DNA of 64,000 bases from Variibacter gotjawalensis (GCF_002355335.1 NZ_AP014946.1:3735501-3799500), one strand, 5' to 3'; numbered from the stretch's first letter, positions 50,381 through 59,187 are shown. Numbers and translations are program-made. Notes: generated by a model not told the origin, from the sequence alone.

Positions 50381-50683
50381 ATGGCTCTTTTAAATCCCCT
50401 GAACGACGACCGCCACGCTTTGGCACCGCTCGCCGGCTGGCCGACTACGCCGCGCGCAACCGGCATCCTCGCCGCTCTCTACCGCGGATGGATCCGCTAT
50501 CGGTCCTGGCAGGCTCGCCGCGAAACGGTCCGCCAGCTGTCGGCGCTGGACCGGCGCACGTTGCGCGACCTCGAAATCATGCCGACCGAGATCGAGTCGC
50601 TGGTCTATGCGGAGAATAACGACCGCACCCACAGCTACGATCGCAACTGGTGGCGCACCCGCAACGAAATCCGCCGCGGCTAA
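50381..50683 (+). CDS. DUF1127 protein
   Basis: 100 aa, basic. The DUF1127 domain is TVRQLSALDRRTLRDLEIMP followed by TEIESLVYA. In alphaproteobacteria such small Arg-rich proteins influence RNA turnover and phosphate or stress responses. The N-terminal 45 residues and the His/Asn-rich tail lie outside the domain. AGGAG ribosome-binding site 10 bases from the ATG. Probably controlled by the divergent LysR protein. Confidence 0.9.
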   Translation: MALLNPLNDDRHALAPLAGWPTTPRATGILAALYRGWIRYRSWQARRETVRQLSALDRRTLRDLEIMPTEIESLVYAENNDRTHSYDRNWWRTRNEIRRG

Positions 50684-50691
50684 GTCGCCCC

Positions 50692-51483
50692 TCAGCGCCC
50701 GACGAATTTCGGCGGGCGCTTTTCTTTGAACGCTGCAATTGCTTCCTGCGAGTCTTCGGTCAGCGCGGCGCGACGCTGCAAATCGCGTTCGACGTTCAGC
50801 TGAGCCGCAAGATCGTTGCCGAGGCTCTTGCGTGCCGCATCCTTGATCATCCGATACGTCGCCGTCGGCCCCGCCGCGATTTTCTTCGCGAACTTCTGTA
50901 GGTCGTCCGCGAAGGTCGCGTCATCGAAGAGCTGATGCGCGATGCCGAGGCGGTGCAACTCCGTCGCCGGCACCTGATCGCCAGACAGCATCAGCGCCAG
51001 CGCCTGCTTCGGCCCGACCAGACGCGGCAGGAACCACGTGCCGCCGGCATCCGGCACCAACCCGATGCGCACGAAAATCTGCTGCATGTAGGCTGAGCGC
51101 GCCGCGACGACGATGTCGCAGGCGAGCGCGATATTCGCCGCCGCGCCGACCGCAAGACCATTCACGCCCGCAATCGTCAGCTTCGCGTTGTTGTAGAGAC
51201 GCAGCACGAGCGGGTTGTAATCCTTGTCGAGACGGGCACCCGCATCCGGCTGGCCGTCCGGCCCGAGGATGCGCTCTTCACGCAAATCTTGACCGGCCGC
51301 GAAAGCACGTCCCTCGCCCGTGATGACGATACAGTGGACGTTGTCATCCTTCTCCGCCGCATCGAGCGCGTCGCGCAGTTCCGCATGCACCACGGAGGTG
51401 AATGCGTTGAGCTTGTCCGGCCGCGCCATCGTGATCGTGCCGACACCGTCGGCGACCGCGTAGCGAATAGTCTCGTAACCCAT
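50692..51483 (-). CDS. enoyl-CoA hydratase/isomerase (PaaG-like)
   Basis: 263 aa crotonase fold. The oxyanion-hole segment is GRAFAAGQDLREE; the active-site region PDAGGTWFLPRLVG is the form found in PaaG/PaaB-type isomerases, and the end PPKFVGR is typical. It hydrates or isomerises enoyl-CoA, possibly in phenylacetate or fatty-acid breakdown. The start at 51483 is an ATG with a normal family beginning, MGYETIRYAVADG. Confidence 0.92.
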   Translation of the reverse strand: MGYETIRYAVADGVGTITMARPDKLNAFTSVVHAELRDALDAAEKDDNVHCIVITGEGRAFAAGQDLREERILGPDGQPDAGARLDKDYNPLVLRLYNNAKLTIAGVNGLAVGAAANIALACDIVVAARSAYMQQIFVRIGLVPDAGGTWFLPRLVGPKQALALMLSGDQVPATELHRLGIAHQLFDDATFADDLQKFAKKIAAGPTATYRMIKDAARKSLGNDLAAQLNVERDLQRRAALTEDSQEAIAAFKEKRPPKFVGR

Positions 51484-51493
51484 CGTCGTGTCC

Positions 51494-52105
51494 TTAAGCT
51501 TTCGCGCTCGGGCGCTCACTCACCTGCGCATACCACCGCGCGACATTCTTCAGTGCAGGCGGCACCGACAACTTCGCGACTTTCATGAAATCGACCGCGA
51601 TCATCCCGGAGATATCCGCGACGGAATAATGCTCACCCGCGACGAAAACGTTATCCTTCAACTGCGCATCGAGCACCGAGAGAAACTCGATGACGCGCGG
51701 TTTGTTGGCCTCGCCCCATTGGGCAACCTGCGGCTGTTCCATCTCGGCCATCGCGGGATGCAGATGACGGAATACGTTCGCGATCGAGTTGAGGAAATTC
51801 ATCTCGATACGGCGCTGCCACATCTCGACTATCGCGATCTCGAGCGCGGAACGGCCGAACAGCGGCGGATCGGGACGCAACGCTTCGAAGTAGCGGCAGA
51901 TCGCGATCGATTCCGCGATCGCGGTGCCGTCGTCGAGGATCAGCACCGGCACGCGCTGGATCGGATTGATAGCGGTGAATTCCGGCGATTTGTGCTGCTT
52001 GTTGGCGAGATCGACCTGCTCGGTCTCGATCGACAACCCTTTCTCGGCGAGAAAAACGCGCACGCGGCGCGGGTTCGGCGCGCGGCCGGCATCGTAGAGC
52101 TTCAT
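51494..52105 (-). CDS. glutathione S-transferase family protein
   Basis: 203 aa from the ATG at 52105. The N-terminal thioredoxin-like domain ends with VPVLILDDGTAIAESIAICR, the conserved GST cis-Pro/Glu-Ser region that binds glutathione. The C-terminal helical domain ends with SVADISGMIAVDF. The substrate is unknown. Separated by ten bases from the enoyl-CoA hydratase and therefore probably co-transcribed. Confidence 0.92.
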   Translation of the reverse strand: MKLYDAGRAPNPRRVRVFLAEKGLSIETEQVDLANKQHKSPEFTAINPIQRVPVLILDDGTAIAESIAICRYFEALRPDPPLFGRSALEIAIVEMWQRRIEMNFLNSIANVFRHLHPAMAEMEQPQVAQWGEANKPRVIEFLSVLDAQLKDNVFVAGEHYSVADISGMIAVDFMKVAKLSVPPALKNVARWYAQVSERPSAKA

Positions 52106-52161
52106 CGTTTCCGCCCGGTTATTGTCATTGAGCCGCAATCGATCAGAGCTGATCCGGGTGG

Positions 52162-52701
52162 TCAAGGAGAGGGCCGGCGTGGATTGCGCGAACGCCATAC
52201 GCCCGGCGGCTCGAATTGCGACGACCAGATGCCGCGTCCGGCATCGCGCGCCTCTCGTTCGTCCGCCTCGTAGGCTCCGTAAGCGACCGCGTAACCGCCC
52301 TTGATCATCGCTGCGCCGAGATCGAGACCACCGACCGAGCATGTCGCGACCGTGCGCCCGTAACGATCACGGTCCTTCGACCGGCAGCTCACCGCTCTGC
52401 CGTTGATCGCGCGGCGCAACGCTTGCGCGGCCTCGCTGCCGCAGCTCCACGGCTGCCCGGCTCGCGTGCACGACTGGTGAAGCTCAACCGCATCGATCCC
52501 GTAGATGCGGATTTCCGTCGACCCGACCCAGAGACTATCGCCGTCGATAACCCGCGCCTGCCCGCTCAACGCAGGCGTGCTCTGCTCGCGCCACCAGCCG
52601 ACCGCCGCAATCGCGCCGACGACCAGCAACCAGATCACCAGATTGCGCGTTCGCGGGCTAAACGACCCAAGATTTCGCTTTGTGTAGGAAGACCCGCGCA
52701 T
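52162..52701 (-). CDS. membrane-anchored staphylococcal-nuclease-like (SNase) protein
   Basis: 179 aa. A single hydrophobic helix (about residues 20-36) is followed by an SNase fold: VIDGDS at 51-56, RIYGID at 65-70 and the catalytic D-R-Y-G-R at 112-116. It should be a calcium-dependent nuclease facing the periplasm. It differs from a classic secreted thermonuclease in being anchored. The target and role are unknown. Confidence 0.9.
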   Translation of the reverse strand: MRGSSYTKRNLGSFSPRTRNLVIWLLVVGAIAAVGWWREQSTPALSGQARVIDGDSLWVGSTEIRIYGIDAVELHQSCTRAGQPWSCGSEAAQALRRAINGRAVSCRSKDRDRYGRTVATCSVGGLDLGAAMIKGGYAVAYGAYEADEREARDAGRGIWSSQFEPPGVWRSRNPRRPSP

Positions 52702-52775
52702 TAAGCGCCGTCATATGCGGATTCTACCCATTCGGGTTAGGCTTTTTTAAGCGACTTTCCCCGCATAACTGAGGG

Positions 52776-54395
52776 ATGCTCCCTGCCTCCCCGGATAGCG
52801 CAACTGCGAGTGCCCAGCGCGATGCCGAAGCCGCGCGCGCGGCTGCGGCCTCGCCGCGCCGCAGCACGGCGCGCCGGGTGCGCGAAGCACGGGACCGCCT
52901 AACCTCCTCGACCGGTACCCGGCCGGCCTTTGACCAGGAGCTGATCCGGCAATTCGCCTCCAATCGGATTTCTGCCGTCCTCGCGATTAGCATCCTCGTC
53001 GCCGCTGTCGGCATTTTTTCCGCGCAGTGGAATGGCGAGCTCCTAGCTGTAGTTTGGACCTCCGCAACACTCTGCATCGTCGGGCTGACCTGGATCCAAT
53101 GCCGCAAGTTCCTGGCCCTCGACACGGACGGCACTGATATCCGCGCCTGGCGTATGCGCTTCACGCTGCTCGATGTGGCGTTCGGCTCGGCCTGGATGAT
53201 CCTCATCCTGTCGATGCTGGGAGACGTCTCGTCGGTGACGAGCACGTTCGTGCTCTTCATCTTGCTGCTGATCATCGCACTCGCCGCGATGCTCTCGTCG
53301 ACGTTGCCGACCGCGCTCTTCGCGACGACCCTGCCGGCACTGACGGCCGTCACGGTCTATTACGCGCTGCACGGCCGGTTCGAACATTACGTGATGATCG
53401 CGATGGCGATCGGCGCACAGGTCTATTTCGCGCTCATCGCGCACCGCCTCTACTCGGGCACGCTCGACACGCTCATCGCTCGCGCCGAGAAGGACGCACT
53501 GATCGGCGAACTCGAACAATCGAAAGCGAATTCCGACGAAGCACGCCGCAACGCCGAGGAAGCCAACCTCGCGAAGTCGCGCTTCCTTGCGCAGATGAGT
53601 CACGAGCTGCGCACGCCGCTCAATGCGATCCTCGGCTTTTCCGAGGTGATGAAGAGTGAAGTATTCGGCGAACATTCCTCGCCGATCTACAAGGAATATG
53701 CAGGCGACATTCACAGCTCGGGCGAGCACCTGCTCAATCTCATCAACGAAATTCTCGATCTCTCGCGCGTCGAAGCCGGCGGCTACGAGCTGAAAGAAGA
53801 AAGCGTCTCGCTCCCAGGTGTCGTCGAAGACTGCCACCATCTTCTCAAGATGCGCGCGCAAAGCCGTAGTATCCGCATCAGCCAGAACTTCGAGCAGCAT
53901 TTGCCGCGCGTCTGGGCGGACGAGCGCGCGGTGCGCCAGATCGTCCTCAACCTACTCTCCAACGCGATCAAGTTCACGCCGCAGGGCGGCGAGATCTGGC
54001 TCAAGGTCGGCTGGACTGCGTCCGGCGGCCAGTACATCTCGGTGCGAGACAACGGTCCCGGCATTCCGGAAGACGAAATCCAGATCGTGCTCTCGTCGTT
54101 CGGCCAAGGCTCGAACGCGATCAAGTCCGCCGAACGCGGCGCCGGCCTCGGCCTTCCGATCGTCAACGGCCTGATCGAACTTCACGGCGGCTCGTTCGCC
54201 ATCAAGTCGAAGCTGCGCCAAGGTACCGAGGTGCTCGTCAACTTCCCGCCGCAGCGCGTCGTTTCGGCGCTTGCGCCGATCCACAACGGCGCGCCGCCGA
54301 CCGTGCCGAACGCAGAGCCGGAGCCCGAACTCGCGCCGACGCCGAAGGGCCCGCGTCCGAGCCTGCGCAAGAAGCCAGGCCCGTTAAGCGCTTGA
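52776..54395 (+). CDS. membrane histidine kinase of the PleC/DivJ/PdhS type
   Basis: 539 aa. An Ala/Arg-rich N-terminus (1-50), several membrane helices (about 60-230, six segments), then the phospho-acceptor helix with His276 (QMSHELRTPLNAIL), the N-box N396 (LNLLSNAIKF), DNGPGI (425-430) and GAGLGL (455-460). EYAGDIHSSGEHLLNLINEI after the His box is typical of kinases acting on DivK/PleD in alphaproteobacterial cell-cycle and development control. The C-terminal 60 residues are Pro-rich. No response regulator is encoded nearby. Confidence 0.93.
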   Translation: MLPASPDSATASAQRDAEAARAAAASPRRSTARRVREARDRLTSSTGTRPAFDQELIRQFASNRISAVLAISILVAAVGIFSAQWNGELLAVVWTSATLCIVGLTWIQCRKFLALDTDGTDIRAWRMRFTLLDVAFGSAWMILILSMLGDVSSVTSTFVLFILLLIIALAAMLSSTLPTALFATTLPALTAVTVYYALHGRFEHYVMIAMAIGAQVYFALIAHRLYSGTLDTLIARAEKDALIGELEQSKANSDEARRNAEEANLAKSRFLAQMSHELRTPLNAILGFSEVMKSEVFGEHSSPIYKEYAGDIHSSGEHLLNLINEILDLSRVEAGGYELKEESVSLPGVVEDCHHLLKMRAQSRSIRISQNFEQHLPRVWADERAVRQIVLNLLSNAIKFTPQGGEIWLKVGWTASGGQYISVRDNGPGIPEDEIQIVLSSFGQGSNAIKSAERGAGLGLPIVNGLIELHGGSFAIKSKLRQGTEVLVNFPPQRVVSALAPIHNGAPPTVPNAEPEPELAPTPKGPRPSLRKKPGPLSA

Positions 54396-54447
54396 GGCCC
54401 GGACAGCAGATTGTCGCAGGTCAACGCATTGATAAGCTGGCTCATTC

Positions 54448-54657
54448 GTGATCGATTGCGCCGCCGTGCAGCCCATCATCTCTCCCTGCGTCAAGATTTG
54501 CGTGCTAGACCCCGATTCGAAGATGTGCCTCGGATGCGGGCGCACGATCGGCGAAATCGGGAACTGGTCGCGACTGACCGACGAAGAGCGAAGACGGATT
54601 ATGGATGAGTTACCGGACCGCCTGACGCAGCGCCGGCCACACGAGACGAACCCATGA
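54448..54657 (+). CDS. DUF1289 protein
   Basis: 69 aa starting with GTG. The single DUF1289 motif is S-P-C14-x3-C18 with C27-x2-C30 (SPCVKICVLDPDS; MCLGCGRT), a four-Cys site thought to bind iron-sulfur or zinc. The following W/E-R pattern (GNWSRLTDEERRRIMDEL) is typical. It overlaps the aspartic protease gene (ATGA), with which it is translationally coupled. Confidence 0.88.
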   Translation: MIDCAAVQPIISPCVKICVLDPDSKMCLGCGRTIGEIGNWSRLTDEERRRIMDELPDRLTQRRPHETNP

Positions 54658-55397
54658 GACGCGCCGAAGAGCGCGAGAAGAAGCGCGAGTCCGGCAGCGG
54701 CAAACGCCTCTTCTGGGGGCTGCTGATCGGTCTCGGCCTCGCCTTCCTCATCCTCGTCGCACGCCACGACAAGGAGACCATCGCGGGCCTGGGGCTCGAC
54801 GATTTCAGCGCACTGGTTGTCAAAGTCGCGCTGCTGGTGTTCCTCGCCGGTTCCGTCATCGCCCTGTTCCGTCATCGCTTGGGCGCCGCTCTCGAAGCCG
54901 CCGTGTTCTGGGTGCTGATCGGCCTCGTGCTCGCGGCCGGCTACACGTATCGCTTCGAACTTCAGCAGATCGGCAATCGCATTCTCGCCGAGCTCGTGCC
55001 CGGACGGCCGACGTCGCGTGGTCACGCGGTCGAGATCGCGCGCGGCCGCGGCGGTGAATACGCGATCACGACGGAAGTCAACGGAACGAAGACGCAGATG
55101 ATCCTCGACACCGGCGCAAGCGCCGTGGTGTTGACGCAAGAAGCCGCGCGTAGCGCCGGCCTGCCGATGGAAGTGCTGCAATATTCCGTCGCCGTCGATA
55201 CCGCGAACGGGCGCACGCGCGCAGCCCCAATCACGCTCGACAAACTCTCGGTCGGCAGCATCGTTGAACGCTCGGTGCCGGCGCTGATCGCACAGCCAGG
55301 TCAGCTGAAAACCAACCTGCTCGGCATGAGCTTCCTCAATCGTCTCGAAAGCTGGGAAGTGCGCGGCGATAAGCTGGTGTTACGCGGTTTCCCGTAA
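54654..55397 (+). CDS. membrane-bound retropepsin-like aspartic protease (TIGR02281)
   Basis: 247 aa. Three hydrophobic helices (about 19-36, 52-73, 82-98) and a C-terminal single-lobe aspartyl protease with the catalytic motif D152-T-G-A-S (ILDTGASAVVL). The second strand TNLLGMSFLNRLES is also typical. The protease would work as a dimer facing the periplasm. Substrate unknown. Preceded, with overlap, by the DUF1289 gene. Confidence 0.9.
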   Translation: MRRAEEREKKRESGSGKRLFWGLLIGLGLAFLILVARHDKETIAGLGLDDFSALVVKVALLVFLAGSVIALFRHRLGAALEAAVFWVLIGLVLAAGYTYRFELQQIGNRILAELVPGRPTSRGHAVEIARGRGGEYAITTEVNGTKTQMILDTGASAVVLTQEAARSAGLPMEVLQYSVAVDTANGRTRAAPITLDKLSVGSIVERSVPALIAQPGQLKTNLLGMSFLNRLESWEVRGDKLVLRGFP

Positions 55398-55399
55398 GA

Positions 55400-55443
55400 G
55401 CATTTCCAGGTGAAGTGGAGACCGGTTCACCGTCCGGAAATGC
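55400..55443. repeat. GCATTTCC...GGAAATGC palindromic repeat, copy C
   Basis: Arms GCATTTCC (55400-55407) and GGAAATGC (55436-55443) with a GTGGAGACCGGTTCAC-like centre. Both arms have changed from TTTTC/GAAAA to TTTCC/GGAAA together, so the pairing is kept. It lies between the convergent protease and TauE genes. Confidence 0.8.
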
Positions 55444-55456
55444 GACCAACCAAAAG

Positions 55457-56290
55457 TTACCAGATCAAGCTCGCGACGAAGCGCAGCGTGACGAAGCTTA
55501 GAAACAAGCCGAACAAAATTTCGAGCTTGCGGCGCGACAGCTTATGCGCGAGCCGCGCGCCATAGGGCGCGACCAGGCTCGTGATCGGCGCCATCAGAAA
55601 TAGTCCGATCAACGAAACGAAGCCGAGCGAGAACGGCGGCAGCATCGCTAAATGTGGAATGCCCGCGATGATGAAACTGATCGTTCCGGCAATTGCGATC
55701 ACGACGCCGACGCCGGATGAATAGCCGATCGCGGTGTGGATGGGCGTGCCGTAGAGCGTCAGCACCAGCGTCGCAACCGAACCACCGCCGACGCCCATCA
55801 GCGCCGAGTAGAGGCCGATGACGAAGCCATACAACGACATCAGCCATCGGCCGGGCAGCGTCTCGCCGAGCCGCCACGTGTCGCTGCCGATAAACATCTT
55901 CGCGGCGAGCAGACTCGCGACGACAACGAACGAAATCTTGAACACCCAGCCCGGCGCGATCGCCGCGATGAAGCCGCCGAGCGCGACGCCGACGACGATC
56001 GGAATCAACCAGCGGCGAAACACATCCATCGACAGCACGAGCGCGCGCCGATGTGTCATGAAAGCGCGGATCGATGTCGGCAGAATAATCGCGAGAGACG
56101 TTCCGACGCAGAGCTGCATGCGCACATCTTCGGGCACACCGGCGGCGCGAAAGACTTCGTAGAGAACCGGAACGATGATGCCGCCGCCGCCGACGCCGAA
56201 CACGCCGGCGAGCAGGCCCGTGAGTGCACCGCCCGCGATGATCAGCGCTGCGAGCAGCGCGAGTTCCGAGGCCGGCATTCCGAATATCAT
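55457..56290 (-). CDS. TauE/SafE-family sulfite exporter-like permease
   Basis: 277 aa, eight or so membrane helices in two repeats. The glycine-rich motif GVFGVGGGGIIVPVL in repeat 1 and GVGGGSVATLVLTLYG in repeat 2 are the TauE/SafE hallmark. Members move sulfite, sulfoacetate or other organosulfur anions. The substrate is not predictable. Short gap from the dusA gene, on the same strand. Confidence 0.93.
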   Translation of the reverse strand: MIFGMPASELALLAALIIAGGALTGLLAGVFGVGGGGIIVPVLYEVFRAAGVPEDVRMQLCVGTSLAIILPTSIRAFMTHRRALVLSMDVFRRWLIPIVVGVALGGFIAAIAPGWVFKISFVVVASLLAAKMFIGSDTWRLGETLPGRWLMSLYGFVIGLYSALMGVGGGSVATLVLTLYGTPIHTAIGYSSGVGVVIAIAGTISFIIAGIPHLAMLPPFSLGFVSLIGLFLMAPITSLVAPYGARLAHKLSRRKLEILFGLFLSFVTLRFVASLIW

Positions 56291-56307
56291 GTGAGTAAAC
56301 CGTGCGG

Positions 56308-57327
56308 TCAGGCCGCTGCAATGTCCGCGTCGGCGTAGCCGTTATCCGAGACCTTGTCGAGCGCATCCTGCAGCGTCTGCAACCCGGCGCCGGGCTTGAC
56401 GCCTTCGACTGCGAGATGACGGCGGAAGTGCCGCGCGCCGGGCACGCCGTGAAAGAGTCCGTGCATGTGGCGTGTGATGCTGTGCAATCGCAGACCGCCC
56501 GTGAGCTGATGTTCGATGTAAGGAAACAACTGCGCCACCGCGTCCTTCACCGAACTCGCGGGCGCTTCGCCGCCGAAGATCGCAGCGTCCACATCGAGCA
56601 GGCGCCACGGCTCCTGATATGCGCTGCGCCCCATCATCACGCCGTCGACATGCGCAAGGTGCGCTCGCGCCTCCTCGATCGACTTCACGCCGCCGTTGAT
56701 GACAACGGTCAACGTCGGATTCGCTCGCTTCAAACGATAGACGCGGTCGTAGTCGAGCGGCGGGATGTCACGGTTCTCGCGTGGCGAGAGCCCCTTGAGC
56801 CACGCCTTGCGCGCATGCACGATCAAAAGCTCGCATCCGGCCGCAACGACGGCGGCCGTCAGCGCGTCGAGCGACGCCGCCGGATCCTGATCGTCGATGC
56901 CGATACGGCACTTCACCGTCACAGGAATTTTCACCGCCGCCTTCATCGCGGCGACGCAATCGCCGACCAACTGCGGCTCCGCCATCAGGCAAGCACCGAA
57001 GCGCCCGTCCTGAACACGGTCGGACGGACAGCCGACGTTGAGGTTGATCTCGCGGTAGCCGAATTCTTCGCCGATCCGCGCGCTGGTCCCGAGCGCTGCC
57101 GGATCGCTACCGCCCAGCTGCAGCGCGACCGGCTGCTCCTCCGGCGAAAAGCCAAGCAGCCGCTGCCGGTCGCCGTGGATGATCGCACCGGTCGTCACCA
57201 TCTCGGTATAGAGCAAGGCATGCCGCGTCAGCCGACGGTGGAGCGCCCGGCAATGCCGGTCGGTCCAGTCCATCATCGGGGCCACCGAAAAGCGGTGGCT
57301 GCCGGGCCTGTCGACGCTGCTAACCAT
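56308..57327 (-). CDS. dusA: tRNA-dihydrouridine synthase A
   Basis: 338 aa from the ATG at 57327. Reduces uridines in the D-loop of tRNA with FMN. The FMN-binding barrel starts FSVAPMMDWTDRHCR. The catalytic Cys region is NVGCPSDRVQDGRFGACLM, and the SREN-type segment GLSPRENRDIPPL follows. The extra 15 residues to a TTG at 57372 are not part of the family. It is divergent from the small hydrophilic protein at 57489. Confidence 0.95.
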   Translation of the reverse strand: MVSSVDRPGSHRFSVAPMMDWTDRHCRALHRRLTRHALLYTEMVTTGAIIHGDRQRLLGFSPEEQPVALQLGGSDPAALGTSARIGEEFGYREINLNVGCPSDRVQDGRFGACLMAEPQLVGDCVAAMKAAVKIPVTVKCRIGIDDQDPAASLDALTAAVVAAGCELLIVHARKAWLKGLSPRENRDIPPLDYDRVYRLKRANPTLTVVINGGVKSIEEARAHLAHVDGVMMGRSAYQEPWRLLDVDAAIFGGEAPASSVKDAVAQLFPYIEHQLTGGLRLHSITRHMHGLFHGVPGARHFRRHLAVEGVKPGAGLQTLQDALDKVSDNGYADADIAAA

Positions 57328-57488
57328 AGGCTCCTGCTGCGAGAACGCGATTTCGGGGAGCGTATGGCACAATTCGCCGTCCGGCGCGACAGCCTACAGC
57401 GGACCCCGTCCGGAACGGTCCACTGCGCCGGGCGTTAAGCCGGTGGTAAAGCGGGATGGTCCGCGACGATCCGGAGCGCAAGCCAAAC

Positions 57489-57644
57489 ATGACCAGTAAG
57501 GCCAAGACACCTAACGATCCGAAGAAGGACGAGCAGCCGGCGGCTGGGCCTCACGACAAGCCCGAACTGACCGATAAGGACAAGACCCCCGGCGCCGGCA
57601 CGCTACCCGAACCCGGCGAGTCCGAGGATTCGACTGCCGGCTAG
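57489..57644 (+). CDS. small disordered hydrophilic protein
   Basis: 51 aa (62 if an upstream ATG at 57456 is used), almost entirely Lys, Asp, Glu, Pro, Gly and Thr, with no hydrophobic core; it resembles the short unstructured hypothetical proteins common in this order. A GGAG lies about 14 bases before the ATG. Convergent with the Ku gene. No function can be proposed. Confidence 0.55.
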   Translation: MTSKAKTPNDPKKDEQPAAGPHDKPELTDKDKTPGAGTLPEPGESEDSTAG

Positions 57645-57662
57645 GTCGATGGTTACGCGGAA

Positions 57663-58475
57663 TTAGGCCGCCTTCTTCCGCCGCTTCTTCTTCGCTCCGC
57701 CCGATCCATCGAGACTACGTTTCAGCGCCTCGCGCAGATCGATAACGTTGTCGTCTTTCGGCTTCGGCTTCGGCGCCTCGATCTTGCGGCCCGCCGACTT
57801 TTTCTTGACCAGCTTCCGCAAAGCCAACTCGTAGCGATCCTTGAATTTCTCCGGCGCGAACTTGCCCTTCATGCTTTCAAGAATGTGCTCGGCGAGTTTC
57901 ACCATGTCGCGCGCCGGCCGCACCGCTTTGATGCCGGAGAAGTAGGACTTTGCATCACGCACTTCGTGATCGTAACGCAGCACGGTGCCGATGATGCCTT
58001 TATCGAGCGGCTCGAGCGCGATCGTATGTTCGCGATTGGCGATCACGATCCGCGCCAACGCGAAACGATCTTTGTCTTTCATCGCATCGCGGATAACCGC
58101 GAAAGCATCCGCGCCGACCTTACCGCGCGGCGCGATGTAGTAGCCGCGATCGAAATAGCGTTTGTCGATTTCGTCGACCGGCACGAAACTCTCGATGTCG
58201 ATCACGTGCGTATTCTCGAACTCGATCGCATCGAGTTCGTCTGCCGTGATCGCGACGTACTTTCCCTTGCTGAGTTCGTAGCCTCGCCCCTTGTCATCCT
58301 TGTCGACAACACGTCCGGATTTCTCGTCGACCATTTGCTGACGCAGGCGATGACCGGTCTTCGCGTTGATCTGGTGAAATCGCGTTTTGCCCCCGCCGGT
58401 GATCGCCGGGAACAGCTCGACCGGACAATTGACGAGCGAAAGCTTCAGATAGCCCTTCCAGTAGGCGCGCGGCAT
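57663..58475 (-). CDS. ku: Ku protein (non-homologous end joining)
   Basis: 270 aa. Bacterial Ku forms a homodimer ring on DNA ends and recruits the LigD ligase. Signatures: AYWKGYLKLSLVNCPVELF at the start, FHQINAKTGHRL, and the central DKRYFDRGYYIAP block. The C-terminal 60 residues are very Lys/Arg-rich (PKPKPKDDNVIDLREALKRS, KKKRRKKAA), as in many rhizobial Ku proteins, and may bind DNA or ligase. No ligD is in this window; rhizobia often have several Ku genes at scattered sites. Confidence 0.95.
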   Translation of the reverse strand: MPRAYWKGYLKLSLVNCPVELFPAITGGGKTRFHQINAKTGHRLRQQMVDEKSGRVVDKDDKGRGYELSKGKYVAITADELDAIEFENTHVIDIESFVPVDEIDKRYFDRGYYIAPRGKVGADAFAVIRDAMKDKDRFALARIVIANREHTIALEPLDKGIIGTVLRYDHEVRDAKSYFSGIKAVRPARDMVKLAEHILESMKGKFAPEKFKDRYELALRKLVKKKSAGRKIEAPKPKPKDDNVIDLREALKRSLDGSGGAKKKRRKKAA

Positions 58476-58581
58476 GATCCACTCCTCGATACCACATCAA
58501 TTGGAGCGACCGGCATTCGGTTCCAACCAGACCGCGGTTGAACTTGAGCGAGACTTTCTGCGACAAACTGTCGGGAGAACG

Positions 58582-58779
58582 ATGATGCGCATAGCACTGA
58601 CGATGATGTTCACGCTCGCGTTCGCCGCGATGGCGGGCCACAGCAGCGCGGCGACTTTCTGCAATCCGAAGGGCTCGTCGGCGCCCGGCTACTGCGGGAA
58701 CATCCCGCACAAGACGAAAGCGAAAGCGCACAAGCCACGCATCAAGCCGATGCCAGCAGGGCCTGTGCGAAAGGGCTAG
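58582..58779 (+). CDS. small secreted protein of unknown function
   Basis: 65 aa (64 if the second ATG at 58585 is used), preceded by GGGAGAAC. A signal peptide ends near GHSSAA. The mature 35-40 residues contain two Cys (TFCNPKG and GYCGNIPH) and a Lys/His-rich tail (KTKAKAHKPRIKPMP). It is likely to be periplasmic. I recognise no family. Confidence 0.7.
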   Translation: MMRIALTMMFTLAFAAMAGHSSAATFCNPKGSSAPGYCGNIPHKTKAKAHKPRIKPMPAGPVRKG

Positions 58780-58791
58780 TTGGACTCGCCC

Positions 58792-59187
58792 CTAGAACAA
58801 TCCCAGCGTCGCCCATTCTTTGCGTTCGACCTTGTTGCCGATCTTATACTCGAACGACAGCACACTCATGTGGTCGCTCGCGGCATCGCAGCTGAACGAA
58901 AAGCGATACCACTCCCCTTTGCTGCGGAAGGCGCCGCCGGTCCCACGCAAACTATGGCCGTTGCGCTTCGGCTCGCCGAGCTGATCGACCATCGCGCGAT
59001 CCGGGCGGTGCGGGGTTCCGTCGCGCGCGATACGGTTCATCGCTTCGAGATCGCACACTTGTGTGAGCCGGCTCTCCGGATCCATTTTTTTCAAGGCCGC
59101 CTGAGCTCGGCGGTCGGCGGCGTGCAGCGCTCCGGCGAGGAGCGTCAACGGAATACAAAGGGCCAAAGTCCAAACAATCGATTTCAT
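58792..59187 (-). CDS. DUF930 protein
   Basis: 131 aa from the ATG at 59187. Signal peptide (SIVWTLALCIPLTLLAGALHA). The domain begins LKKMDPESRLTQVCDLEAMN, the DUF930 fingerprint, and ends with a C-x-F-type beta segment (RFSFSCDAASDHMSVLSFEY). Found across Hyphomicrobiales with no known function. The upstream 22 residues of the open frame are not part of it. Confidence 0.85.
   Translation of the reverse strand: MKSIVWTLALCIPLTLLAGALHAADRRAQAALKKMDPESRLTQVCDLEAMNRIARDGTPHRPDRAMVDQLGEPKRNGHSLRGTGGAFRSKGEWYRFSFSCDAASDHMSVLSFEYKIGNKVERKEWATLGLF

Noticed and set aside
52702-52775. A terminator-like T-run (GGCTTTTTTAAG) upstream of the histidine kinase
   Set aside because: No plus-strand gene precedes it and the stem (TACCC/GGGTTA) is bulged; it is probably part of the promoter area.
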